Below are positions 42,533 through 54,425 of a stretch of 64,000 bases of DNA, one piece after another. Within the stretch, counting starts at the first letter, position 1. Every line of letters starts with the position of its first letter. This stretch comes from Pseudomonadota bacterium. GTDB taxonomy: Bacteria > Pseudomonadota > Alphaproteobacteria > Rhizobiales > Xanthobacteraceae. The notes beneath the pieces were generated by a model. The model searched no databases. It saw only the letters and a list, made by a program, of their open reading frames with translations, and was not told where the DNA came from. Both the position numbers and the translations under genes were made by a program. Location of the stretch: assembly GCA_023404675.1 (NCBI GenBank), contig JAEYAW010000029.1, positions 166,239-230,238 of the forward strand, read 5' to 3'.

Positions 42533-43531
42533 TCAGTCGAGATGGAATTTGGCGAGCTGGCGATGCTCGCCCTTGATGGTGCGGACCGTGCCCGTCACCG
42601 AGCGCATCACGATGGTCTCGGTCTCGATCACATCCTTGCCGAACTTCACGCCGCTCAGCAACGAGCCGGTGGTGACGCCGGTCGCGGCGAACAGGCAGTC
42701 GCCGCGCACCATGTCCTCGATGCCATAGATCATGGAGGGATCCTTGACGCCCATCTTGGCCGCGCGCTCGCGCTTCTCCTCGCTGTCGAGGATCAGGCGG
42801 CACTGCATCTGGCCGCCGATGCAGCGCAGGGCAGCCGCCGCCAGCACGCCTTCCGGCGCGCCGCCGGTACCGATGTAGATGTCCACGCCCGTGTTGTCCG
42901 GGTCGGCGGTGTGGATCACGCCGGCGACGTCGCCGTCGGTAATGAGACGGACCGCGGCACCAACCTTGCGCACTGCCGAGATGATGTGGGCGTGGCGCGG
43001 GCGGTCAAGCACCAGCGCGGTGATCGCGCTCGGCGCAACGCCCTTCGCCTTGGCAAGACGCAGGATGTTGTCCTCGGTCGGGGCATCGAGCTCGATCACG
43101 CCGCGATCATAGCCGGGGCCGACGGCGATCTTCTGCATGTAGACGTCGGGCGCGTTGAGCAGCGTGCCGCCCTCGGCCATCGCCATGGTGGCGATCGAGC
43201 CCGGCATGCTTTTGGCACAGAGCGTCGTGCCTTCCAGCGGATCGACCGCGATATCGACCTTCGGCCCGGCATTGATGCCGACCTTCTCGCCGATGAACAG
43301 CATCGGCGCTTCGTCGCGCTCGCCCTCGCCGATCACGATGGTGCCTTCGATGGGCAGCTTGTTGAGTTCGCGGCGCATCGCGTCCACGGCGGCCTGATCG
43401 GCGGCCTTCTCGTCGCCGCGGCCGCGCAGCCGCGCAGCCGACACCGCCGCGCGCTCCGTCACCCGGACAATCTCCAGCGTCAGGATACGCTCCAGCAACT
43501 GCTGCGGGGGAACGGAGATTTCCATCGACAT
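42533..43531 (-). CDS. glpX: Fructose-1,6-bisphosphatase class II (GlpX)
   Basis: 332 residues. Metal- and phosphate-binding motifs GEGERDEAPM (68-77) and VDPLEGTT (96-103) are intact, as are DRPRHAHII, ITDGDVAGVI and GTGGAPEGVLAAAALRCIGG. It hydrolyses fructose 1,6-bisphosphate (class II enzymes may also act on sedoheptulose bisphosphate) in gluconeogenesis. Located 43 bases downstream of hom, a conserved neighbour pair in this order. Confidence 0.95.
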   Translation of the reverse strand: MSMEISVPPQQLLERILTLEIVRVTERAAVSAARLRGRGDEKAADQAAVDAMRRELNKLPIEGTIVIGEGERDEAPMLFIGEKVGINAGPKVDIAVDPLEGTTLCAKSMPGSIATMAMAEGGTLLNAPDVYMQKIAVGPGYDRGVIELDAPTEDNILRLAKAKGVAPSAITALVLDRPRHAHIISAVRKVGAAVRLITDGDVAGVIHTADPDNTGVDIYIGTGGAPEGVLAAAALRCIGGQMQCRLILDSEEKRERAAKMGVKDPSMIYGIEDMVRGDCLFAATGVTTGSLLSGVKFGKDVIETETIVMRSVTGTVRTIKGEHRQLAKFHLD

Positions 43532-43574
43532 CGTTACAACTCCTCAAAAACGCGCGGCAGTCCGCCGCGTCCAT

Positions 43575-44885
43575 TCAGTTCTTTTCGATCCGGATCAGTT
43601 GCGGCCGTCCGGAAATGACCTTGTCCTGCTGCACGGCGGCAATCGCGCGGCGCACCGCGTCCTCGCTCGTGGCATAGGTGACGAGAATGACGGGCACCGG
43701 CGACCCCTTGCGCCGCGCCGCCGCGCCGTCCGGATGCCGCTGCACGATCGACTCGATCGAGATGTTCTGTTCGGCAAGCCGCGTCGCGATGGTGCCCGCC
43801 GTGCCCGGCAGATCGCGCGCCATCAGCCGGATATAATAACCGCCTTCGTGGCGCTTCATCGCGGCCTGCTTGGTCGCGGTCAGTTGTGCCACCGGACGCC
43901 CGAACGGCGCGATGCGCGCGCCGCGCGCCACGTCCGCGATATCGGCGACAACAGCCGACGCCGTCGCGCCGCCGCCCGCGCCGGGGCCGACCAGCGTGAT
44001 CGGGGGGATGCCTTCGCCATCGATGGTCACCGCGTTGGTCACGTCCATCACCTGCGCGATGGACGAGGTGCGCGGCACCATCGTCGGATGGACGCGCTGC
44101 TCGATGCCGGTCTCGGTGCGCACGGCGACGCCGAGCAGCTTGACGCGATAGCCAAGCTCGGATGCCGCGCGCAAATCCTCCGGCGCGATGGATGAAATGC
44201 CTTCGACGAACACGGCGGACTCGGCCACCTTCGTTCCGAAGGCCAGGCTGGCGAGAATGGCGAGCTTCTGCGCGGTGTCGTTGCCGTTCACGTCGAAGGA
44301 CGGATCGGCCTCCGCATAGCCGAGGCGCTGGGCGTCCTTCAGGCATTCCTCGAACGACAGTCCCTCCTGCTCCATGCGTGTCAGGATGTAGTTGCAGGTG
44401 CCGTTCAGGATGCCATAGACGCGCTGGATCGAGGTCCCGGCCAGTCCCTCGCGCAGCGTCTTGATGATCGGGATCGCCGCACCGACGGCGGCCTCGAAAT
44501 TCAGCGCGCCGCCATGCTGCTCGGCGAGAGCCGCAAGACGCGAGCCATGTTTGGCGATCAGCGCCTTGTTCGCCGTGACGACGGACTTGCCCGCCTTCAG
44601 CGCCGTCTCGATGGCCGACAGGGCCGGATCGCCCGCCCCGCCCATCAGTTCGACGAAGCAGTCGACCGTCTCGTCCGCGGCTACCGCCTGCGGGTCCGCG
44701 GCCCATTTGACACCACGCAGGTCGAGACCGCGCTTCTTGGCCTTCGACCGCGCAGTCACGGCCACGACCTTGATCTCCCGGCCGGTGCGCGAGGCCAGCA
44801 CGGCGGCCTGCTGCGATACGACACGGGCCACCTCGGCACCCACGGTGCCGAGACCCGCTATTCCCACTCGAAGGGGTGCGACCAT
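43575..44885 (-). CDS. hom: Homoserine dehydrogenase
   Basis: 436 residues. The NAD(P) motif is VGIAGLGTVGAEVA, the catalytic domain shows YGILNGTCNYILTRME and LGYAEADPSFDVNGND, and a C-terminal ACT domain reads RLMARDLPGTAGTIATRLAE. It reduces aspartate semialdehyde to homoserine for threonine and methionine synthesis, with feedback control through the ACT domain. I take the ATG at 44885; the longer frame to 45098 overlaps alaC. It begins 28 bases after alaC. Confidence 0.95.
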   Translation of the reverse strand: MVAPLRVGIAGLGTVGAEVARVVSQQAAVLASRTGREIKVVAVTARSKAKKRGLDLRGVKWAADPQAVAADETVDCFVELMGGAGDPALSAIETALKAGKSVVTANKALIAKHGSRLAALAEQHGGALNFEAAVGAAIPIIKTLREGLAGTSIQRVYGILNGTCNYILTRMEQEGLSFEECLKDAQRLGYAEADPSFDVNGNDTAQKLAILASLAFGTKVAESAVFVEGISSIAPEDLRAASELGYRVKLLGVAVRTETGIEQRVHPTMVPRTSSIAQVMDVTNAVTIDGEGIPPITLVGPGAGGGATASAVVADIADVARGARIAPFGRPVAQLTATKQAAMKRHEGGYYIRLMARDLPGTAGTIATRLAEQNISIESIVQRHPDGAAARRKGSPVPVILVTYATSEDAVRRAIAAVQQDKVISGRPQLIRIEKN

Positions 44886-44913
44886 CACCAGTACAAAACC
44901 TGCCGGGAAACGC

Positions 44914-46131
44914 TTATCGCCGGGTGGCGAGAGGAACAACGTTGTGCAACGTTTCGACCCCGCTTTCAAGGAAGCGGCGGATGTTGCGCGCGGCCTGACG
45001 GATCCGCTGCTCGTTTTCCACCATCGCGATACGCACGTAGCCCTCGCCGTGTTCGCCAAATCCGACGCCCGGCGAGACCACGACCCCTGATTTCTCAACC
45101 ATCAGCGTCGCGAACTGCATGCTGCCGACTTCGCGGAAGGCCTCCGGCAACGGCGCCCAGGCGAACATCGATGCGGCCGGCGGCGGAATCTCCCACCCCG
45201 CCCGCCCGAAAGCCTCGACCATCACCTCGCGGCGCTTGCGGTAGATGTCGCGGACTTCCCGGATGCAGTCGTCCGGCCCGTTCAGCGCCGCCGTGGCGGC
45301 CACCTGCACCGGCGTGAAGGCGCCGTAGTCGAGATACGATTTCACCCGGGTCAGCGCGGCGATGATGCGCTCGTTGCCGACCGCGAAGCCCATGCGCCAG
45401 CCGGCCATGGAATAGGTCTTGGACATCGAGGTGAATTCGACCGTCATATCGATGGCGCCCGGAACCTGAAGCACCGACGGCGGCGGGTTGTCGTCGAAAT
45501 ACAGCTCGGCGTAAGCGAGGTCGGAAAGAATGAAGATCTCGTGCTTCTTCGCGAACGCGACGAGGTCGCGATAGAAATCGAGGCTTGCGACCTTCGCGGT
45601 CGGGTTCGACGGGTAGCAGACCACGATGGCGATCGGTTTCGGGATCGAGTGAATGATCGCACGCTCGACCGCCGGGAAGAAGTCCGGGGTCGGATCGGCC
45701 GGAACCGAACGGATCACGCCGCCCGCCATCAAAAAGCCGAAGGCATGAATCGGATAGCTCGGATTGGGAACGAGTACGACATCGCCCGGCGCGGTGATCG
45801 CCTGAGCGACGTTGGCGAAACCTTCCTTCGATCCGAGCGTCGCCACGATCTGTGTGTCGGGGTTGAGCTTCACCCCGAACCGCCGCTCGTAGTAACCGGC
45901 CTGCGCGCGGCGCAGCCCGTTGATTCCCCGCGAGGCGGAATAGCGATCGGTGCGCGGCTTGCCGAGCGTCTCTTTCAGCTTCTCGATAACATGGGGCGGC
46001 GTCGGCAGGTCCGGATTGCCCATGCCCAGATCGATGATATCGGCTCCCGCATTGCGGGCGGCGGCCTTGGCTCGATTGATCTGTTCGAACACGTAAGGCG
46101 GCAGACGGCGAATACGGTAGAATTCTTCCAT
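44914..46131 (-). CDS. alaC: Glutamate-pyruvate (alanine) aminotransferase AlaC-like, class I/II PLP enzyme
   Basis: 405 residues, close to E. coli AlaC over its whole length: the start MEEFYRIRRLPPYVF, IIDLGMGNPDLPTPPHVIEK, SRGINGLRRA, VLVPNPSYPIHAFGF, the PLP lysine in TSMSKTYSMAGWR, and the C-terminal VVVSPGVGFGEHGEGYVRIA. Often annotated as LL-diaminopimelate aminotransferase; AlaC is the better match. Transfers amino groups between alanine and 2-oxoglutarate. First gene of the hom-glpX-recJ run. Start is the second ATG at 46131. Confidence 0.9.
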   Translation of the reverse strand: MEEFYRIRRLPPYVFEQINRAKAAARNAGADIIDLGMGNPDLPTPPHVIEKLKETLGKPRTDRYSASRGINGLRRAQAGYYERRFGVKLNPDTQIVATLGSKEGFANVAQAITAPGDVVLVPNPSYPIHAFGFLMAGGVIRSVPADPTPDFFPAVERAIIHSIPKPIAIVVCYPSNPTAKVASLDFYRDLVAFAKKHEIFILSDLAYAELYFDDNPPPSVLQVPGAIDMTVEFTSMSKTYSMAGWRMGFAVGNERIIAALTRVKSYLDYGAFTPVQVAATAALNGPDDCIREVRDIYRKRREVMVEAFGRAGWEIPPPAASMFAWAPLPEAFREVGSMQFATLMVEKSGVVVSPGVGFGEHGEGYVRIAMVENEQRIRQAARNIRRFLESGVETLHNVVPLATRR

Positions 46132-46413
46132 GGGTGCAGGCTCCAAGCCGGCGGGCAATCTGGATTGCTGGCCGCCGCACTAGCGTGGTCGATGGCCGGC
46201 CGCTTTCGCCACAGCCCGTGGCGCAGCAAGCAAACTCACAAAACCGTACTAGATTCAAATACCTAACGGAAACCACCGCTCTGGCGACGGATCCTCGGAC
46301 AACGCCCGTTGCGCGGCGCGCGTCAGATTCGAGAGGTTACCGATAGTTCTTATTAGCACGCCCCGATCTGCGTACCAGTGTTTCCCGAGGATTTCTTGCG
46401 CCTGTCGTGCCGC

Positions 46414-46776
46414 CTATTGCGCCTTGGCCTTTGGCGGCGTTTTTTGGGACTTCGGCACCGGCTTGAAACCGTCGATGCTGCTTACCGATGCCTGATTGTC
46501 CCGGGCCGTTTTCAGTTCCTGTTCCAGAGCCTGCTGCTCCGCCGCGCCCATGGTTTTCTCATCCCGGTCCTGCGGAATGTCATGGACGGCGGGAAACTCG
46601 CCACGGTCCGCCCGCGGCTTCGGCGCTTCGGCGGGCGCGCCAACCACCGGCAGGCTGGCGATCGTCGAGCCGCAGCCACCGAGCGGAGCAAGGCTCAGCA
46701 AAAGGACCACGCACAAACCTGACGCGCGTGCGACGCGAATCGTGGATGAATGTCGCAGGCGAAGCCTCCATCGCAT
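46414..46776 (-). CDS. Small lipoprotein of unknown function
   Basis: About 120 residues. A signal with a lipobox ends in LLSLAPLGGC, suggesting lipidation of that cysteine. The mature part is hydrophilic with an AAEQQALEQELKTARDNQAS helix and a Pro/Lys-rich tail (VPKSQKTPPKAKAQ). The start is the second ATG at 46776. Such lipoproteins are frequent in the Bradyrhizobium group. It lies upstream of alaC on the same strand and divergent to phaC; no function can be read. Confidence 0.7.
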   Translation of the reverse strand: MRWRLRLRHSSTIRVARASGLCVVLLLSLAPLGGCGSTIASLPVVGAPAEAPKPRADRGEFPAVHDIPQDRDEKTMGAAEQQALEQELKTARDNQASVSSIDGFKPVPKSQKTPPKAKAQ

Positions 46777-46967
46777 TTTGTCGCAACCAGTGTCGCGCAA
46801 CTGTCTTTCGCAAACGCTTAAACGTCCGCCAATTCAGCCATTCGCTTGGAACGGGAATGAGGCCGAAGCGTGATTTGTGCCGCACCGCAATACAAGCTTC
46901 TGCTGCCCCATGTAGCGACTTGTGCCATCATTCACGTCCTTGGAATGCATGACGAAGGCCTGCGCTG

Positions 46968-48773
46968 ATGAGTGACGCTCCGACCCAGACCAAAGAACCC
47001 GTCAAGTTCGATGCCGACGCGTTCGCGCAGAACATCACCCGCGCCCTCGAGAGCAGCGGACAGGCCGTCGCAACCTTCCTCAAGCCGATCGAGGATCAGG
47101 TTCGCGAGCATACGCCGTCGGAGATCAACGAGGTCGTCAAGACGCTGACCAAGGTCGCCGAATACTGGCTGTCCGACCCCGATCGCGCCGCCGAGATTCA
47201 GACCCGGCTCGGAAAGTCCTATGTCGATCTGTGGGGCAGCGCCGCGCGGCGGCTGGCGGGCGAAGAGGCCAGGCCGGCGGCCGAGCCCGCGCCGCAGGAC
47301 AAGCGTTTCAAGGATGCCGAATGGCGCGGAAACGGCTTCTTCGACTTCGTCGTCCAGGCCTATCTGCTCACAACGAACTGGGCGTTCGATCTCGTGCGCA
47401 ACGCCGAGGGGCTCGATCCGCACACCCGCCAGAAGGCGATGTTCTACGTGCAGCAGATCGCCAACGCGGTCTCGCCATCGAACTTCGTCCTGACCAACCC
47501 GGAAGTGCTGCGCGAGACCCTCTCGTCGAATGGCGACAATCTGGTGCGCGGCATGAAAATGCTGTCCGAGGACATCGCCGCCGGGCACGGCACGCTGCGT
47601 ATCCGCCAGTCGGACCCGAGCAATCTCAACGTCGGCGAGCAGATGGCGGTCACCCCCGGCAAGGTGATCTTCCAGAACGAGATCATGCAACTGATCCAGT
47701 ATGAGCCGGCGACGGAAAAGGTGCTGCGCACGCCTCTTCTGATCGTGCCGCCATGGATCAACAAATATTATATCCTCGACCTGCGCCCGGAAAAATCGTT
47801 CGTCAAATGGTGCGTCGATCAGGGACTCACCGTCTTCGTCATCTCGTGGGTCAACCCGGACAGCAGCCTCGGCCACAAGACGTTCGAGGACTACATGAAG
47901 GACGGCCCCATCGCCGCGATGGATGCCATCGAACAGGCGACCGGCGAGAAGGTCGTACACACGCTCGGCTACTGCGTCGGCGGCACGATGCTGGCGGCAA
48001 CGCTGGCCTGGCTCGCGGACAAGCGGCAGGTGCGCACGGCATCCGCCACCTTCATGGCGGCGCAGGTGGACTTCACCCACGCCGGCGATCTGATGGTCTT
48101 CGTCGATGAGGGACAGTTATCGGCGCTGGAGCGCGACATGCAGGCCTCCGGCGTGCTCGAAGGCAGCAAGATGGCGATGGCTTTCAACATGCTGCGTTCG
48201 AACGACCTGATCTGGTCCTACGTCGTCAACAACTACCTCAAGGGCAAGCAGCCGCCCGCCTTCGATCTTCTGCACTGGAATTCGGACGCGACGCGGATGC
48301 CGGCCGCGAACCATTCCTACTATCTGCGCAACTGCTATCTGGAGAACCGGCTGTCTGCCGGAACCATGGTGCTCGACAACACCACGCTCGATCTCTCCAG
48401 GGTGACCATCCCGGTCTACAATCTCGCCACCCGCGAGGATCACATCGCCCCGGCGAAATCCGTGCTGTTCGGCTCGCAGTTTTTCGGCGGCCCGGTGAAG
48501 TTCGTGATGGCCGGTTCGGGCCACATCGCCGGCGTGGTCAATCCGCCCGCGCTCGGCAAGTATCAATACTGGACCAACGACTCCCACGATCACGGCTACG
48601 ACCTCGATCGCTGGACCAAGGGCGCGCACGAAACGAAGGGCTCATGGTGGCCGGACTGGCAGCAGTGGCTACGCAACATCGATGCCGAGGAGGTCGAGGC
48701 CCGGCAGATCGGCGCCGGCCCGTTGAAACCGATCGAGGACGCGCCCGGCAGCTATGTGCGCGTACGCGCCTGA
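46968..48773 (+). CDS. phaC: Class I poly(3-hydroxyalkanoate) synthase
   Basis: 601 residues. The PHA synthase lipase-like box is GYCVGG with Cys336 as nucleophile; an Asp in REDHIAP and a His in GSGHIAGV complete the triad. N-terminal domain blocks include NGFFDFVVQAYLLTTNWAFD and LVRGMKMLSEDI. The class I start and length fit short-chain hydroxyacyl-CoA polymerisation at granule surfaces. It stands alone: phaA, phaB and phasin genes are not in the window, as is common in this order. Confidence 0.95.
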   Translation: MSDAPTQTKEPVKFDADAFAQNITRALESSGQAVATFLKPIEDQVREHTPSEINEVVKTLTKVAEYWLSDPDRAAEIQTRLGKSYVDLWGSAARRLAGEEARPAAEPAPQDKRFKDAEWRGNGFFDFVVQAYLLTTNWAFDLVRNAEGLDPHTRQKAMFYVQQIANAVSPSNFVLTNPEVLRETLSSNGDNLVRGMKMLSEDIAAGHGTLRIRQSDPSNLNVGEQMAVTPGKVIFQNEIMQLIQYEPATEKVLRTPLLIVPPWINKYYILDLRPEKSFVKWCVDQGLTVFVISWVNPDSSLGHKTFEDYMKDGPIAAMDAIEQATGEKVVHTLGYCVGGTMLAATLAWLADKRQVRTASATFMAAQVDFTHAGDLMVFVDEGQLSALERDMQASGVLEGSKMAMAFNMLRSNDLIWSYVVNNYLKGKQPPAFDLLHWNSDATRMPAANHSYYLRNCYLENRLSAGTMVLDNTTLDLSRVTIPVYNLATREDHIAPAKSVLFGSQFFGGPVKFVMAGSGHIAGVVNPPALGKYQYWTNDSHDHGYDLDRWTKGAHETKGSWWPDWQQWLRNIDAEEVEARQIGAGPLKPIEDAPGSYVRVRA

Positions 48774-48988
48774 GAACCTTCGCGCCCCTCTCCCGCCCCG
48801 CGAGCCGCCGGGGAACCCGCGTTGCCCGGAAGCCGCACGCGTCTCGTCGCGCGGTATCGGCATGCGCGGGCCGATTGGCCCCGTGCGGAGAAGTCCCTAT
48901 GATCGCGGCGTCCGGCCATCCGATGAGCCGGCACGAGTGAACTGACCCGCCGGTTCCGTCGCCGCGCGGCTCTCATGGGGGATTTTCG

Positions 48989-49387
48989 ATGACGCGTGAA
49001 TTGTTCTGGCTGACCCTGACGATCATTCTGACCGGGGTGATGTGGCTGCCCTATTCGCTCAACCGGGCCAAGGTTCGCGGCCTGATGGGGTCGATGGCCA
49101 ATCCGTCACGCAACGACAAGCCCCAGGACGAATGGGCCAACCGGCTGATGTTCGCGCACGACAACGCGGTCGAGAACCTCGTGCTGTTCGCGCCGCTGGT
49201 GCTGATCCTGAATGCGATCGACTATTCGACCCCGACAACCGTGGCGGCCTGCGCCGTGTATTTCTGGGCCCGTCTTGCCCACGCCATCATCTATGCCGCT
49301 GGCGTCCCCGTGCTGCGGACGCTGGTTTTCTTTGTCGGCTACTTCGCGCTGGCGGCCCTGGCGCTGGCGGTTTTCGGGATCGTCTGA
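48989..49387 (+). CDS. MAPEG family membrane protein
   Basis: 132 residues with four hydrophobic segments (FWLTLTIILTGVMWLPYSL, AVENLVLFAPLVLILNAI, WARLAHAIIYAAGVPVLRT and VGYFALAALALAVFGI). The motif NRLMFAHDNAVENL followed by ARLAHAIIY matches MAPEG proteins (glutathione- and eicosanoid-linked membrane proteins). The ATG at 48989 follows GGGGGA. Function in bacteria is unclear. Confidence 0.85.
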   Translation: MTRELFWLTLTIILTGVMWLPYSLNRAKVRGLMGSMANPSRNDKPQDEWANRLMFAHDNAVENLVLFAPLVLILNAIDYSTPTTVAACAVYFWARLAHAIIYAAGVPVLRTLVFFVGYFALAALALAVFGIV

Positions 49388-49394
49388 TCTGCAT

Positions 49395-49422
49395 GCCGGG
49401 GCACGGCGATCCGCGCCCCGGC
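49395..49422. terminator. Bidirectional terminator hairpin between MAPEG and argC
   Basis: GCCGGGGC, 12-base loop, GCCCCGGC: an eight-base perfect stem between convergent stop codons at 49387 and 49433. Confidence 0.6.
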
Positions 49423-49432
49423 TTCCCCGATC

Positions 49433-50491
49433 TTACGGGAACATCGCGGGCTGATCGATCCCCGCCGTCTCGGGAAATCCCAGCACGAGATTCATGTTCT
49501 GCACGGCCTGCCCCGACGCGCCCTTGGTCAGGTTGTCGAGCGTCGAGACGATAATCGCCCGCCCCGGCTGGCGGTCGGCCACAACGCCGATGAACGTCAT
49601 GTTCGAGCCGCGCACGTGGCGGCTGTGCGGCGTCTTGCCGAACGGCAGCACATAGACGAACGGCTCGTCCTTGTAGTGTTCGGCCAGCAGCGTGTGGAGA
49701 TCCTCCGCGCTCCTGCCGCCGCGTCCCCGCACATAAATCGTGGACAGAATTCCCCGGTTCATCGGGACGAGATGCGGCGTGAAGCTGACGACGACCTCCG
49801 TCCCGGCCGCCTTTGAAAACTCCTGATCGAGTTCGGCCATGTGCCGGTGGCGGCCGACGCCATAGGCGTTGAAGCCCTCCGATACCTCGGAGAACAGCAT
49901 CTCCTCCTTGGCCGAACGGCCGGCGCCGGTCATGCCCGACTTAGCGTCGATGATAATGCCGTCTGTCTCGATCGCGCTCGCTTTCAGAAGCGGCACCAGC
50001 GGCATCTGCGCGCAACTCGTGTAGCAGCCGGGGTTGGCGACCAGCCGCGCCTTTTTGATGTCGTCGCGATAGACTTCCACGAGTCCGTAGACGGCTTCCT
50101 TCTGCAGGTCGAGCGCATGATGCTCGTGGCCGTACCACTGCGCATAGGCGGCCGGATCGCGCAGCCGGAAGTCCGCCGACAGATCGACGACCTTGGTCAC
50201 GGGGGCCTTCTCCAGAACATCCTTCAGGACCGTCTGGGTGGTGGCGTGCGGCAGGGCGCAGAACACCAGATCAAGGCCTGCGCTCGTCCAGTCCACGCTG
50301 TCGATGGCGACGAGGCGCGGCAGATCGTACGGCGCGAACTGCGGGAACACGTCGCCCATCGCCTGCCCGGCCCTGCGGTCGGCGGTCAGCAGTACGATCT
50401 CGACATGCGGATGGCGCAGCAGCAGGCGCACAAGCTCGGCCCCCGTGTAGCCCGACGCGCCGAGAATTCCGATCTTCTTCTTCGCGCTCAT
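49433..50491 (-). CDS. argC: N-acetyl-gamma-glutamyl-phosphate reductase
   Basis: 352 residues. The NADP motif is GILGASGYTGAELVRLL; the catalytic cysteine is in VANPGCYTSCAQM; and AKSGMTGAGRSAKEE and RHRHMAELDQE are type 1 ArgC blocks. Third step of arginine synthesis, reducing N-acetylglutamyl phosphate to the semialdehyde. It overlaps the upstream paiB-like gene by 4 bases. Confidence 0.95.
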   Translation of the reverse strand: MSAKKKIGILGASGYTGAELVRLLLRHPHVEIVLLTADRRAGQAMGDVFPQFAPYDLPRLVAIDSVDWTSAGLDLVFCALPHATTQTVLKDVLEKAPVTKVVDLSADFRLRDPAAYAQWYGHEHHALDLQKEAVYGLVEVYRDDIKKARLVANPGCYTSCAQMPLVPLLKASAIETDGIIIDAKSGMTGAGRSAKEEMLFSEVSEGFNAYGVGRHRHMAELDQEFSKAAGTEVVVSFTPHLVPMNRGILSTIYVRGRGGRSAEDLHTLLAEHYKDEPFVYVLPFGKTPHSRHVRGSNMTFIGVVADRQPGRAIIVSTLDNLTKGASGQAVQNMNLVLGFPETAGIDQPAMFP

Positions 50492-51153
50492 GTCGCGCTC
50501 CTTTCGACTGACATCTCATCCTCGAACAATTGCGGCTTCTCCTGACGCATCGCCGCCGCGATGGCGAGGCTCGCGCAATCGCCCTGCGCCGCGAGCGCGC
50601 CCGCCAGAGCCAGATAATCGGCGTCGGCCTTATGCTGATTGAGCTTGAACGAGCCCTCCACCGTCTCCACTGCCATCGTGCATCCGACGATCGCCTGCTG
50701 CATCATCTGCCGCCGTCCCGCCGCCACCTCGATCGAGGTCCATACGGGCTTCGGTGCCAGCGCCGCCTCAAAATGAGCCGATAGCGCATCGAGATGACGA
50801 TCCAGTTGCACGGCATTCATCAGCGAGACGGGACCGGTCAGGTGGATGGCCTGATAGAGCCAGGTCGGAACCTGATCGGACGATGCATACCAGTGCGGCG
50901 AGACATAGCAATCGTCGCCCGAAACGATGAGCAGCCAGTTCGATGATCCGTCCGCAAAGCGCGCCAGCGGATTGGCTTTGGCCAGATGAAACGAGACCAG
51001 CGGCGTTCCGTCGGGCGCATAGTCCAGACAGAACGGCGCGGACGATGCGATCGGCCGCCCCGCCTCGACCGCACAAAGCTGGCCGTAGCCGCGACGCGCG
51101 GCAAAGGCGAGGCTTCTCGTCCGGTCGATCTGGAAGGCGCGCTGCGCATACAT
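50488..51153 (-). CDS. FMN-binding PaiB-like protein
   Basis: 221 residues of the PaiB family, a split-barrel FMN-binding fold: SSAPFCLDYAPDGTPLVSFHLAKANP, shown here in part, with NWLLIVSGDDCYVSPHWY and VPTWLYQAIHLTGP. Bacillus PaiB is described as a negative regulator of sporulation and protease genes, but members elsewhere are poorly known. Directly upstream of argC with a 4-base overlap, hence translational coupling. Confidence 0.85.
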   Translation of the reverse strand: MYAQRAFQIDRTRSLAFAARRGYGQLCAVEAGRPIASSAPFCLDYAPDGTPLVSFHLAKANPLARFADGSSNWLLIVSGDDCYVSPHWYASSDQVPTWLYQAIHLTGPVSLMNAVQLDRHLDALSAHFEAALAPKPVWTSIEVAAGRRQMMQQAIVGCTMAVETVEGSFKLNQHKADADYLALAGALAAQGDCASLAIAAAMRQEKPQLFEDEMSVERSAT

Positions 51154-51385
51154 GACGAAACTCCTGCGATGAGGAGCCGCCGAACCGAACCGCGATGTCA
51201 GGGGAAACTGCCGCGGACCGATCCGGCGGCAGGGGCGACGATCCTAAACGCGATCGACCACCCGCGCCGCGCAAATGCGGCGGCGACGGCGGGCGCTGGC
51301 GATGGTCGAACAATGGATCATGGCTGCGCGTATAAGTATCCGGCTGCACGCGGTCAAGATGGGTCCGCGACTTTCGGTTACTTGC

Positions 51386-51919
51386 CTATCCCCAGGTGCG
51401 CACAATCCACTCGATCAGCTTCGACATCACGTCGCCGAAGATCAGCAGAACCGCCGCCCAGACCAGCGCCGAGGAGAAGTTGGCGATCTGGAAGCGCCAG
51501 TAGGGCATCTCGAAAATTCCGGCCACCAGCGGCACGGACGCCCGCAGCGGCCCGAAGAACCGGCCGATGAAGATGCTCGGCACGCCCCAGTCCCGCACGA
51601 ACTTTTCGGCGCGCGGCAGCATCGCCGGGTAGCGTGACAGCGGCCACAGCCCCGCGATCCTGTCCTTGAAGTGGAAGCCGACCCAGTAGGACAGCCAGTC
51701 GCCCAGAGCCGCACCGAGCGAGGCCGCCAGCCACACCGGCCAGAACGGAAGATCGGACATGGCGATCAGTGCGCCGATCGCGATCAGCGCACTCCAGGCC
51801 GGAACCACCAGCGAGATGAACGCAAGCGATTCTCCGAACGCCAAAGCGAACACGACAGGCGCAGCCCAGCTTTCATGATCGCGCACAAAGCCGGTCACGG
51901 CGCGCGCCAGTTCGTCCAT
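51386..51919 (-). CDS. DedA family membrane protein
   Basis: 177 residues from the ATG at 51919 (frame open to 51955). The DedA core is visible: FGESLAFISLVVPAWSALIA, GAALGDWLSYWVG, FGPLRASVPLVAGIFEMP and the FIGRF glycine motif before it. Four or five hydrophobic segments; members function as flippase-like proteins for undecaprenyl-phosphate or phospholipids in some bacteria. Precise role unknown. Confidence 0.85.
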   Translation of the reverse strand: MDELARAVTGFVRDHESWAAPVVFALAFGESLAFISLVVPAWSALIAIGALIAMSDLPFWPVWLAASLGAALGDWLSYWVGFHFKDRIAGLWPLSRYPAMLPRAEKFVRDWGVPSIFIGRFFGPLRASVPLVAGIFEMPYWRFQIANFSSALVWAAVLLIFGDVMSKLIEWIVRTWG

Positions 51920-52153
51920 CCGGTCCTGATTCCAGTTGTCGGGACGACGGTTCAATCAAAAATGCCGGCGCAAGTCCATTTGCGATCTAGTGATCGGGAA
52001 ACGGTGCGGCGGCCGTCCGCCGGCCGCGACTTCGCCGCATTGCGGTGGTGCGGGGTGAGCGGTCGGGACTGCCACCGACGGCGCTGCTACGCTATGGCAT
52101 AGTTCGAGCACCGATTCGCATCTTTGCTTTCTTCCCAGACAACCTGAGAATCC

Positions 52154-54199
<2,046 letters not shown>

Positions 54200-54258
54200 C
54201 CTCCGGGCTCGGGCGCGCTGCCCCTCGTCAACCCGGAATCGTGTCCTTGTTCCCGGCC

Positions 54259-54356
54259 CCTGAGGCGCGAGGGTCAGAGGGCCTCGAAGGGCGACGGCCC
54301 CTGCCCTCAAGGGCCGTTCATCGTTCGAGGGCCGCGCTGCGCGCAGCCACCTCAGG
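54259..54356. repeat. Intergenic inverted repeat, Bradyrhizobium-type dispersed element
   Basis: A 98-base imperfect inverted repeat. CCTGAGG at 54259-54265 matches CCTCAGG at 54350-54356; inside, CCTCGAA...ACGGCCC pairs with GGGCCGT...TTCGAGG. Sequences of this pattern (GGCCGTTCAT, TTCGAGG, CACCTCAGGATGA) recur between genes throughout Bradyrhizobium and Rhodopseudomonas genomes. Here it lies between convergent parE and the FAD hydroxylase gene and could act as a terminator. Confidence 0.7.
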
Positions 54357-54425
54357 ATGACGGATCAAGGTCGTCACAGGCGAGCCCCCTCGAACCTCCC
54401 GCCGCCGGCATTTCCGCTCCGACCC

